In this document: one piece after another, positions 1-5,608 of the stretch
How positions within the stretch are numbered: position 1 is the first letter of the stretch
How the letters are laid out: each line of letters opens with the position of its first letter
Virus record (IMG/VR): IMGVR_UViG_3300031669_002167
Span: 1-20,050 of that record
Length of the DNA stretch: 20,050 nucleotides
Reading direction: 5' to 3' (one strand)
Source: a virus
Program-made: the position numbers and the translations under genes
Notes under the pieces: generated by a model
Databases searched by the model: none
What the model was told of the DNA's origin: nothing
The model's input: the letters and a program-made list of their open reading frames with translations, nothing else

Positions 1-156
1 AAGGTCGACGACTATGAAGATAGCGAGGGGAATAAAAAGTGTTCACCTTGTATCATGGCTGATGACATTTCCCTTGGGCCAGATCCATCTACGATCACGG
101 CGAGAGAGAAACCCTACGACCCGAGTTCTAAAGAGCAAGTGGTAGCATCCGTATAA
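1..156 (+). CDS. C-terminal end of an unrecognised protein (5' partial)
   Basis: An open frame enters the window from the left and reads 51 codons to a TAA stop at 154-156. The tail is hydrophilic and rich in Asp, Pro and Ser, with one CxxC pair (Cys-Ser-Pro-Cys) at about residues 14-17 of the visible part. It ends in a polar stretch with no membrane segment. I do not recognise the family from this fragment. A 49-base gap and a good ribosome binding site separate it from the next gene. The start and most of the protein lie outside the window, so function cannot be assigned. The frame is supported by continuous coding with phage-like composition and by its position just upstream of a well-formed gene. 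Confidence 0.6.
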   Translation, partial: KVDDYEDSEGNKKCSPCIMADDISLGPDPSTITAREKPYDPSSKEQVVASV

Positions 157-205
157 ACTCGGCAACCACTTAGATAGAAAATTCAATTGTTCATAAGGAG
201 TCACA

Positions 206-757
206 ATGTATCGTGTTATAAGTTTTCTGTGTGCGTTTTTATTTGCACACGCTGTTTTAGCTCAGGGCGTAACCGTAAGTCATAATCAAAAAACCGTAGC
301 TACCCACAATCAAAATCCATTATATGGAGAATATGATGTGTGGATGGATACGTTTGAAATTGAAGGAGCGCAAGGCACGCCAGAGACTACTATTGAGGTT
401 GCACTTCAATATCGTAGATGGATTTTGGTCGTTGGTGGCGAAGAAACAGAAGATTGGCAAACTTGCCTTGTTAATATATCGAGGCAAGATTGGACAAATC
501 CAATGATTCTCGATGTTTCGGCAGGCTCTCTTACTACTATTGTGTATTCGGCAAAGGCGGACCCTCCGCCTTCCACAAACAATGACCTTTATGATATTGT
601 GCTCAACACTCATGACGATGCAGGATATACTTTTAGGGTAGTTACCAGACTTTATACTATCGACGGATCAGAGAACTGGGCTGAAAAGGTCAGGTGGCAT
701 GTTCCAGTAGTCACTCCGCTTCCTCCCCCGATTGATGGTAATCCTTCTGCGGGCTAA
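206..757 (+). CDS. Small secreted protein with signal peptide and proline-rich tail
   Basis: This 183-residue protein of unknown function starts at ATG 206, preceded by a strong Shine-Dalgarno (AAGGAG, 195-200). Residues 1-19 form a typical signal peptide: a short charged start, a hydrophobic core, and Ala-Val-Leu-Ala before Gln20, a plausible signal peptidase I site. There is no lipobox cysteine at the junction. The mature part is rich in Thr, Asn, Asp and Trp and looks beta-strand-like, with two His-Asn-Gln repeats at about residues 26 and 35. The last 20 residues are proline-rich. The sequence points to export across the inner membrane. A phage protein of this kind could be an exported host-modifying factor or a virion-associated protein, but no family was recognised. 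No terminator is visible directly after it. Confidence 0.8.
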   Translation: MYRVISFLCAFLFAHAVLAQGVTVSHNQKTVATHNQNPLYGEYDVWMDTFEIEGAQGTPETTIEVALQYRRWILVVGGEETEDWQTCLVNISRQDWTNPMILDVSAGSLTTIVYSAKADPPPSTNNDLYDIVLNTHDDAGYTFRVVTRLYTIDGSENWAEKVRWHVPVVTPLPPPIDGNPSAG

Positions 758-789
758 AATAACCACTAGATAATGAACTTAGAAGATCC

Positions 790-969
790 ATGAGCAATCA
801 TAAAGAACGAACATTACGACAAGACTTTGCCGCGTTGGTGCATAACGAGGCTTTATACGCTTGCGGTGAAGAACGGTTTATGGACAAGAACATGGACAAG
901 AACATTGACGCTGATTATGTAAAGGAAGTTATTCAAGAACTTCAAGCGATAATCAAAAAGTACAAATGA
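790..969 (+). CDS. Hypothetical 59-residue protein
   Basis: A short frame from ATG 790 to TGA 967-969 encodes 59 residues. The protein is charged and probably helical. It has a Met-Asp-Lys-Asn repeat (two copies in tandem near residue 32) and a Lys-rich C-terminus. Upstream purines (AGAAG, 780-784) give a weak ribosome binding site. It sits 32 bases after the secreted protein and ends exactly at the start of a perfect hairpin, which fits the last gene of a transcript. No family was recognised. The call rests on frame integrity, plausible amino-acid composition and position, so it is moderately certain only. Confidence 0.5.
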   Translation: MSNHKERTLRQDFAALVHNEALYACGEERFMDKNMDKNIDADYVKEVIQELQAIIKKYK

Positions 970-993
970 ACTATTAGGGATTACCTAATAGTT
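969..993 (+). other. Perfect 10-bp stem-loop directly after a stop codon
   Basis: AACTATTAGG (969-978) and CCTAATAGTT (984-993) are exact inverted complements separated by a 5-base GATTA loop. The stem is AT-rich and is followed by GATTGG, not by a T run, so it is not itself a classical intrinsic terminator. It begins at the last base of the preceding stop codon and stands 5 bases before a second, GC-richer terminator hairpin. It may protect the 3' end of the transcript or be a processing site; that is inference. Confidence 0.7.
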
Positions 994-998
994 GATTG

Positions 999-1033
999 GC
1001 CTTACATAGCATGACGCTTTGTGAGGCTTTTTT
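999..1033 (+). terminator. Rho-independent terminator
   Basis: Bases 999-1010 pair with 1016-1027 in a 12-position stem with one T-T mismatch (1007/1019) and one G-T wobble (1003/1023). The loop is ATGAC (1011-1015). The stem is followed at once by six T residues (1028-1033) and an AT-rich stretch. This is a strong intrinsic terminator shape on the + strand and closes the transcript that carries the genes at 206-969. Confidence 0.85.
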
Positions 1034-1049
1034 ATTGAAAGGAAAGAAA

Positions 1050-1220
1050 ATGAAATGCAAAAATTGCAGATACTGCTCAATATACGTAGATCAAAGCGAG
1101 GACATGCGACCTCCATACGCAACGTGTAAACTAGGGCATGAGATCATAGTTGTTGGCATTATGGAATGGAAGCCACAAGACAGTTGTAATTTTGAGGAAG
1201 GCGAACCCGAAATATTTTAG
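1050..1220 (+). CDS. Small cysteine-rich, probably zinc-binding protein
   Basis: This 56-residue protein starts at ATG 1050, with a purine-rich ribosome binding site (AAAGGAAAG) just upstream. Cysteines at 3, 6 and 9 form a CxxCxxC cluster; further cysteines lie at 26 and 46 and a histidine at 30, which suggests a compact metal-binding fold. The same frame is open back to a TTG at 996, but that extension would run through the terminator hairpin and lacks a ribosome binding site, so I chose the ATG. The gene lies between a terminator (999-1033) and a promoter (1240-1267). It therefore probably depends on read-through or an unseen promoter. Small Cys-rich proteins of this type are common in phages, but I cannot name a function. 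Confidence 0.7.
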   Translation: MKCKNCRYCSIYVDQSEDMRPPYATCKLGHEIIVVGIMEWKPQDSCNFEEGEPEIF

Positions 1221-1239
1221 CAATTTTCCCTAAAGCCTA

Positions 1240-1267
1240 TTGACATTCGTGTCGATTATGGTATAAT
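1240..1267 (+). promoter_or_regulatory. Sigma-70 type promoter (extended -10)
   Basis: TTGACA at 1240-1245 is a perfect -35 box. TATAAT at 1262-1267 is a perfect -10 box. The spacer is 16 bases, and TG at 1259-1260 gives an extended -10 element (TGnTATAAT). Transcription should start near 1274, about 23 bases before the ATG of the gene at 1297. It is read by housekeeping host RNA polymerase by homology to the consensus, which suggests expression without a phage-encoded factor. Confidence 0.85.
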
Positions 1268-1296
1268 AAGATAAACATTTTTGAAAAGGAACTATT

Positions 1297-1731
1297 ATGG
1301 GTATCGAAAATCCTACTATGATGGCAATATTTGCTCCAATCATTGCAATTTGCTTTATTCTATGGGCCGCTTATAGCTTTATGAAAGGCTATTTAAATCA
1401 CGCAACCGTTAAGCCGTTTAAGATTCCAGATCGTTTCGACCTTGGTTACATCGACGATCCGATTGTTCCACCGGCGGTATACACAAACATCACCATCCAG
1501 CAACCTATTGCCTTGCCGAATCCTTCGGCAGCGGTTGCTTCACCGGCACCGGCACCAGCCCCTGCCGCAGTCCCCGTAGTGGACAGTCAATTGAAAGCTC
1601 AATGTGTTGCGGCACTTATTGGGCTTGGTTACAGCAAAACGAGGGCCGACAAAGTGGCGGATCAGACTTTTCAAGCCTGCCCCGATACTGCCGACGTTTC
1701 TGACTTCCTAAAAAAGGTATTAGCTATATGA
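1297..1731 (+). CDS. Membrane-anchored protein with RuvA C-terminal-like domain
   Basis: A 144-residue protein starting at ATG 1297, with AAAAGGA (1284-1290) as ribosome binding site, directly behind a consensus promoter. Residues about 9-28 form one strongly hydrophobic segment. Residues 57-96 are a linker rich in Pro and Ala (alternating Ala-Pro near 82-92). Residues 99-143 resemble the small three-helix C-terminal domain of RuvA and UBA-like folds: a leucine/alanine helix, a Gly-Leu-Gly-Tyr turn at 109-112, then two more short helices. In RuvA this domain contacts the RuvB motor; here it would be tethered to the membrane, so its partner is unknown. The domain match is from pattern only. 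Its stop overlaps the next start by 4 bases, which suggests coupled translation. Confidence 0.8.
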   Translation: MGIENPTMMAIFAPIIAICFILWAAYSFMKGYLNHATVKPFKIPDRFDLGYIDDPIVPPAVYTNITIQQPIALPNPSAAVASPAPAPAPAAVPVVDSQLKAQCVAALIGLGYSKTRADKVADQTFQACPDTADVSDFLKKVLAI

Positions 1732-2348
1732 TAGATTACTATGTTTATTTAATGTGTGATGGCTGTAACTACAAAATAGGAAAATCAAAAGATCCAAATA
1801 TCAGGCTTAATCAGTTAGCCACTGCAAATCCGAATATACGATTATTAGCTTACTCAGATAAAGTATCAGAAAAAAACCTACATAAACTTTTTGAATCTAA
1901 GAGGTTGTTTACTCCAAGCGGAAGCAAATCAGAATGGTTTGATTTAAGTGATGATGATGTCGCTATAATTCTCGATTCGTTTGCCACAGGAGAGTTCGGG
2001 AGTCAAGACGTGGATGAACAATTCCGTGGAAATATACTTTGGGGTGGGGGCAAAGAAGCTAAACTTCATGGGAAATACCATTGGGGAAATAGAGTAAAAG
2101 GTATGCATCGGTTTAAGATTAATTTTGGTAAACACAAAGGTAAAAAGTTGACCGCCATGCAAAGTGAGGAGGAGATTAGATATATACAGTATTTTATTAA
2201 GGAATTTATGAAAAAGCCAAGGCCCGAATGGTTACATGGTGAGTGGGCTGGCCATGTCTATAGTAGATTTTGTTGGTGGATTGGAGAGTTAAGAATTAAA
2301 GACTATAGAGCTATTAAAAAGTATTTTGATGATGGGGTTGACGAATGA
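1728..2348 (+). CDS. T5orf172 (GIY-YIG type) domain protein with FGKxKGK domain
   Basis: The 206-residue protein starts at ATG 1728, overlapping the preceding stop in ATGA. Residues 3-72 match the T5orf172/Mug113 group of GIY-YIG nucleases: Tyr-Val-Tyr at 5-7 as the GIY strand, Tyr15-Lys-Ile-Gly18 as the YIG strand, Arg26 two turns on, Glu48 and His52 in the next helix, and the Glu69-Trp-Phe71 signature that ends this domain. Residues about 128-165 carry Phe-Gly-Lys-His-Lys-Gly-Lys (133-139) followed by a Tyr-Ile pair, similar to the small domain found at the C-terminus of exonuclease-X-like proteins and DUF3820. A nucleic-acid-cleaving or -binding role is likely; DNA cleavage has not been shown for most family members. 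The gene is more AT-rich than its neighbours, a possible sign of separate acquisition. Confidence 0.8.
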   Translation: MIDYYVYLMCDGCNYKIGKSKDPNIRLNQLATANPNIRLLAYSDKVSEKNLHKLFESKRLFTPSGSKSEWFDLSDDDVAIILDSFATGEFGSQDVDEQFRGNILWGGGKEAKLHGKYHWGNRVKGMHRFKINFGKHKGKKLTAMQSEEEIRYIQYFIKEFMKKPRPEWLHGEWAGHVYSRFCWWIGELRIKDYRAIKKYFDDGVDE

Positions 2349-2440
2349 TAGTTCACAAGCATATTAACTTATCTAAACAGCCATTTAGTCCAGATTATTT
2401 CATTTCCATTTGTGAAAAGGTGGTCGCGTGGTCAACATAA
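2345..2440 (+). CDS. Possible 31-residue microprotein
   Basis: A short frame starts at ATG 2345, overlapping the preceding stop by 4 bases, and ends at TAA 2438-2440 inside the beginning of the glycosyltransferase gene (13-base overlap). It has no independent ribosome binding site and would depend on coupling to the upstream gene. Its role could simply be to carry ribosomes to the GTG start at 2428, or it may be the remnant of a longer gene. I see no domain. It is listed because the overlap pattern matches that of true gene junctions in this window, but it may be noise. Confidence 0.3.
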   Translation: MIVHKHINLSKQPFSPDYFISICEKVVAWST

Positions 2441-3549
2441 ATTTACAGTGCCCAATTAATAAGCTGGGCTATGGAATCGCCGGACTAAATATTTTCAAGT
2501 CGCTCTCAAAGATAGCCAACGTGGCACTTCATGTGATCGGCAACCCTTCTGTAGGCTCGCAGGAGGACGCTAACCTTGTGCAGGCCGGAATGACCAAGGC
2601 TCAAACGTTCAACCATAAAGCTCCCTGCATTAAGATTTGGCACCAAAACCAAATGGCAGAGCGTATCGGGAGTGGTAAATTCATCGGCTTTCCTATCTTC
2701 GAGTTGGACACTTTCTCTGACTTAGAGAAGCATCATCTTTCTTCCTGCGACGAACTCATGGTGTGTTCACAGTGGGCAAAATCAATCGTTATGGATCAAT
2801 GCCCTCCCCTTAAGTATGAGGCTTATGGGCTGGGAGCTAAACCGTCTGAGGCCATTGGAAAACCTGACGGGTCTCGTGTTCACGTAGTACCACTTGGGGT
2901 AGATACCAACATCTTCAGGCCAGCTATCCCGACAGCGGCTAATGGCAAGACGATCTTCTTTAACTGTGGGAAATGGGAGGTTCGAAAGGGGCACGATGTA
3001 CTACTCGAAGCATTCGAATTGACCCTTTTACACCACGACAACATTGAATTATGGATGATGTGTGAGAATCCCTTTAACTCCCCGACAGAAGAGGCGAAGT
3101 GGAAACGGCTATATTCACATCCAAAAGTCAAGTTGATCCCAAGGGCTGAGACACAGCAAGAAGTGTATAATATCATGTCTCAAATAGACTGTGGGATTTT
3201 TCCCTCACGGGGAGAAGGATGGAATTTAGAGCTTTTAGAAATGATGGCCGCTGGTAAGCCTGTAATCGCAACCAACTATTCCGCCCATACTGAGTTTTGC
3301 AACAAAGACAACTGTCGCCTTATAGAGATCCAAGACACTGAGCCAGCGTTAGATGGCAAATGGTTCTTTGGCCAAGGTAATTGGGCGGCATTGGGACCAG
3401 ATCAAATAGTAGATATAAGCATGGCTATGAGGGATTTTATTGACAATGGACAGCGGTTTAATCACGCTGGCCTTGAAACTGCAAAACAATATTCTTGGGA
3501 CAATACCGCCGACGCCATCCTTAACAAATTACGAGAGGACGCAATATGA
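2428..3549 (+). CDS. Glycosyltransferase, GT4 family (GT-B fold)
   Basis: A 373-residue protein with a GTG start at 2428, preceded by AAGGTGG (2417-2423). The N-terminal half begins with a beta strand and the Gly-Tyr-Gly-Ile-Ala turn (14-18) typical of the acceptor domain of GT-B enzymes. The C-terminal nucleotide-sugar domain carries Gly181-Lys-Trp-Glu-Val-Arg-Lys-Gly188, the usual GxxxxxKG start of GT4 donor domains, and the EX7E motif at Glu263 and Glu271, then Gly-Lys-Pro-Val-Ile-Ala-Thr. It should move a sugar from a nucleotide donor to an unknown acceptor in the cytoplasm. In phages such enzymes decorate virion proteins, modify DNA bases or alter host surface glycans; which applies here is not visible. 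Its stop overlaps the next start by 4 bases. Confidence 0.9.
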   Translation: MVNINLQCPINKLGYGIAGLNIFKSLSKIANVALHVIGNPSVGSQEDANLVQAGMTKAQTFNHKAPCIKIWHQNQMAERIGSGKFIGFPIFELDTFSDLEKHHLSSCDELMVCSQWAKSIVMDQCPPLKYEAYGLGAKPSEAIGKPDGSRVHVVPLGVDTNIFRPAIPTAANGKTIFFNCGKWEVRKGHDVLLEAFELTLLHHDNIELWMMCENPFNSPTEEAKWKRLYSHPKVKLIPRAETQQEVYNIMSQIDCGIFPSRGEGWNLELLEMMAAGKPVIATNYSAHTEFCNKDNCRLIEIQDTEPALDGKWFFGQGNWAALGPDQIVDISMAMRDFIDNGQRFNHAGLETAKQYSWDNTADAILNKLREDAI

Positions 3550-3887
3550 GTGAACCAGTTGTTCCAGAACCACCACCAGAAGAAGAACCGTTAGCGTCTG
3601 TAGTATATAGCGTATTACCAAACGGAGACTTAACGATCAACATACATATTAATGACTATTCTGAAGAAACACTAGAATTGTTTTCATTATTGTTTGCTTC
3701 GATGCCAACCATAGAATTTCAATTACAAGGGCTAGAGATTACCAAGGACGCCTTTGTCGCTGATGGGAAAGAAAAAGAATTTGATTTGTTTTTAGCCAGA
3801 ACACTCATTAAAAATAGCTCTATGGCCGCAGGGATAAAGGAAAAAGGACCAGATGACCCATTAATTTCCCCTATTGACCTCATGTAA
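3546..3887 (+). CDS. Hypothetical acidic protein with proline-rich N-terminus
   Basis: This 113-residue protein starts at ATG 3546 in an ATGA overlap with the glycosyltransferase gene. Residues 4-15 are almost only Pro, Val and Glu, followed by a region that alternates hydrophobic and polar residues (about 18-37, likely beta strands) and then two probable helices. There is no signal peptide, membrane segment or cysteine. I do not recognise a family. Translational coupling suggests co-production with the glycosyltransferase. The short Pro/Glu arm may be a protein-binding tail. Confidence 0.75.
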   Translation: MSEPVVPEPPPEEEPLASVVYSVLPNGDLTINIHINDYSEETLELFSLLFASMPTIEFQLQGLEITKDAFVADGKEKEFDLFLARTLIKNSSMAAGIKEKGPDDPLISPIDLM

Positions 3888-3899
3888 AGGAGCTGCACA

Positions 3900-4349
3900 A
3901 TGAATGCTCACAAGAAAATAGGCTGGCAGAAGTATGAAGACGTTCTGCAAGACCAGTTAGATTCTCCGCTATTAGAGGCCATGATGAAAAAATTAGCTGG
4001 TGAACAGATAGTTACTGATGAAGAAATGAAAGAGATTATGGAAGCAGAAGGAGTACTAGAAACCAGACAAATGATTCCAATTGATGAAAAAACAATGGAA
4101 AATATCTATCTAGCAAATAACTTCGACTGCTGGATGGGACACACAAACTTCAACATATCTAAAACGGTGATGGATGCGCTGTGTGAAATGGAAGGAGTAG
4201 AAATACTTAAGGTTTGCAGCAGATACAGATTTTTTCTTGGTGTAGGAAGAATGTTCGACTTCTCGAACGTTCGCCAAAATATTGAAAAACTATTCTTAAT
4301 TAAAGAGGTTAAAAATGAAGGAAAAACTAGTGGAGAAGTACCTGAATGA
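3900..4349 (+). CDS. Hypothetical phage protein, 149 residues
   Basis: The protein starts at ATG 3900 behind AAAGGAG (3886-3892). The first half is acidic and helical, with a cluster of Glu and Met residues around 50-62. The second half (about 75-135) has a mixed alpha/beta look, including an Asn-Asn-Phe-Asp-Cys-Trp-Met-Gly stretch and an Arg-Tyr-Arg-Phe-Phe-Leu-Gly strand. This second half resembles short phage proteins that accompany virion or regulatory genes, but I cannot name the family. Its 3' end overlaps the sigma-like gene by 35 bases in another frame, so that gene's ribosome binding site lies inside this one. Confidence 0.75.
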   Translation: MNAHKKIGWQKYEDVLQDQLDSPLLEAMMKKLAGEQIVTDEEMKEIMEAEGVLETRQMIPIDEKTMENIYLANNFDCWMGHTNFNISKTVMDALCEMEGVEILKVCSRYRFFLGVGRMFDFSNVRQNIEKLFLIKEVKNEGKTSGEVPE

Positions 4350-4779
4350 CTCCGACGTTATCAATGTCGCTTATAAAGCGGCTTCACGATTCTTAGGATC
4401 ATTATCAAAGGACGAGATTGAAAATTGCGTTACTACCGCAATTTGGAAAGCGGCCATGCGATACGACAAGCGCAGAGGGCCAAAATTTACTTCGTTTGTG
4501 TATACTGGCGTTGTTTTTGAGTGTCTTACTCAAAGAAAATTAAATAACTCCAAGCCAGCGTCGGCTTTAAGTGCAACTCTGGTAGATCACTACAATCCTA
4601 TTGCAAAAATTGACATGATTGACACAATAGAGGTCAAATGCGACGATCCAGACCTAGTTATTGATAGATTTTACAAGAATATGACAATCCGTGAGTTAGC
4701 TAAAGCTCACAGCGTTTGTGGAGAAACTATCAGAATAAGACTCAAAAAAAATCTGGAAAAGCTACAATCTGCACTCTAA
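4315..4779 (+). CDS. Sigma-70-like transcription factor (small, possibly late-gene sigma)
   Basis: A 154-residue protein starting at ATG 4315, with AAAGAGG (4302-4308) upstream. Residues about 30-78 look like sigma region 2: an acidic first helix, then Ile-Trp-Lys-Ala-Ala (43-47), Tyr50-Asp51-Lys and Lys57-Phe-Thr-Ser-Phe (57-61), which correspond to the core-binding and -10-reading helices. Residues 120-150 form a helix-turn-helix (Met-Thr-Ile-Arg-Glu-Leu-Ala at 123-129, recognition helix near 136-148) that fits region 4. The length matches compact phage or ECF-type factors rather than full sigma-70. It would direct host RNA polymerase to a subset of phage promoters. It lies just upstream of the probable structural gene at 4859, which suggests late-gene control; that is inference. 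Confidence 0.75.
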   Translation: MKEKLVEKYLNDSDVINVAYKAASRFLGSLSKDEIENCVTTAIWKAAMRYDKRRGPKFTSFVYTGVVFECLTQRKLNNSKPASALSATLVDHYNPIAKIDMIDTIEVKCDDPDLVIDRFYKNMTIRELAKAHSVCGETIRIRLKKNLEKLQSAL

Positions 4780-4785
4780 AAAGTG

Positions 4786-4791
4786 TATAAT
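4786..4791 (+). promoter_or_regulatory. Possible -10 box for the gene at 4859
   Basis: TATAAT at 4786-4791 lies 68 bases upstream of the start at 4859. No good -35 box is present at the expected distance. The surrounding AAGTGTATAATAT could be a promoter read by the phage sigma-like factor encoded just upstream, or an isolated match. The same 13 bases occur inside the glycosyltransferase gene (3161-3173), which weakens the case for a specific promoter. Confidence 0.35.
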
Positions 4792-4828
4792 ATGGTGGAC
4801 TTGGACTACACATGGAATAGGAACTCAG

Positions 4829-4852
4829 TTTTTTAATTTTTTTTCAAGGAGA
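4829..4852 (+). promoter_or_regulatory. U-rich leader and strong ribosome binding site
   Basis: Two T tracts (4829-4834 and 4837-4844) lie just before AAGGAGA (4846-4852), 6 bases from ATG 4859. U-rich leaders of this kind bind ribosomal protein S1 and raise translation in other bacteria. I found no stable hairpin before the T tracts, so they are not a terminator. The arrangement predicts very high output of the next protein. Confidence 0.6.
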
Positions 4853-4858
4853 TTTTCT

Positions 4859-5527
4859 ATGCCTACTGTAGCTCCGAGCGGTGCTGGCGACCAGCCCGCC
4901 GTCGAAAAACGGGACGGGGGAACCGTCATCAAAGGTGGTAATGTTGCCGCCAATTCACCAATGTCAAAAACTATTAGTGAGGCCGAACTGGCCGACGACC
5001 AAGGTGGACCACTAGGCTCCAAAGTTATCGCTAGCGATGGTGCCGGGACTCAATACACTGACAAGCACGGTATCAAAGATGCTATCGGAACCGCTGTCAC
5101 TGACGGAGTTACCCAGCTTGGGTATCAAGCAAATGCCCAAGAATGGGTTGTGCAAGGCGGTAACGTTACTACCACTCTTGGGGGCGTTGCCTACACAGAC
5201 CTTATTGGAGGTGCCGCCGACATTGAGGGCGCTAATCCAAATCGAGACTCTACGTATCAGCTTGAGAAAGGCGTTCAGTACGGAGTTGTCGATATCGACA
5301 TTCTTGCTGCTCCTGCCTCTGGTTACCAATCGTGGGTCACTAAAAGTGGAAACACGGGAGTGCCTTTTGATTACGTTCGTCCTTCTGGGGCGGGCGACGT
5401 GGCAGCTTCTGGCTCCGACGGCGCTGCCAACACAACGCGTTCAGTTCCCGGTGAATTGACGTATATGTTTGGGGGCAAATTGCCAACGGGCGTTCAATAT
5501 AAAGCGAAAGATTCTTACGAATCATAA
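4859..5527 (+). CDS. Gly/Ala/Thr-rich protein, probably an abundant virion component
   Basis: This 222-residue protein starts at ATG 4859 with the strongest ribosome binding site in the window. It is rich in Gly, Ala, Thr, Asp and Val, has no cysteine, signal peptide or membrane segment, and shows many short beta-like stretches separated by Gly-Gly turns. The N-terminal 60 residues look disordered. The gene is more GC-rich than its neighbours. It stands alone between a possible -10 box and a clear terminator, an arrangement often used for highly expressed structural genes. A head decoration, tail or fibre-associated protein would fit; I do not recognise the family. Mass spectrometry of virions would settle it. 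Confidence 0.75.
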   Translation: MPTVAPSGAGDQPAVEKRDGGTVIKGGNVAANSPMSKTISEAELADDQGGPLGSKVIASDGAGTQYTDKHGIKDAIGTAVTDGVTQLGYQANAQEWVVQGGNVTTTLGGVAYTDLIGGAADIEGANPNRDSTYQLEKGVQYGVVDIDILAAPASGYQSWVTKSGNTGVPFDYVRPSGAGDVAASGSDGAANTTRSVPGELTYMFGGKLPTGVQYKAKDSYES

Positions 5528-5548
5528 AGCTCACCTTGCGGTAAATCG

Positions 5549-5584
5549 CCCTAGTCGTGAACATATTTGCGGCTAGGGTTTTTT
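5549..5584 (+). terminator. Rho-independent terminator
   Basis: CCCTAGTCG (5549-5557) pairs with CGGCTAGGG (5570-5578) over nine positions with one G-T wobble. The 12-base loop can add up to four weaker pairs. Six T residues (5579-5584) follow at once. It closes the single-gene unit 4859-5527 and lies right before the PAS-protein gene. Confidence 0.85.
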
Positions 5585-5608
5585 ATGGCGTTTACTGAAA
5601 GGTGTCCT

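Noticed and set aside
996-1049. Upstream extension of the small Cys-rich protein from TTG 996
   Set aside because: It runs through the terminator hairpin and T run and lacks a ribosome binding site, whereas ATG 1050 has one.
4797-4844. Terminator before the gene at 4859, suggested by the T tracts
   Set aside because: No stable hairpin could be folded upstream of the T tracts; a U-rich leader fits better.
5037-5459. Second + strand frame inside the Gly/Ala/Thr-rich gene, and matching reverse-strand frames
   Set aside because: They are shadows of the real gene at 4859-5527, which has a strong ribosome binding site and natural composition; the alternatives are low-complexity Leu/Thr or Ser/Val runs.
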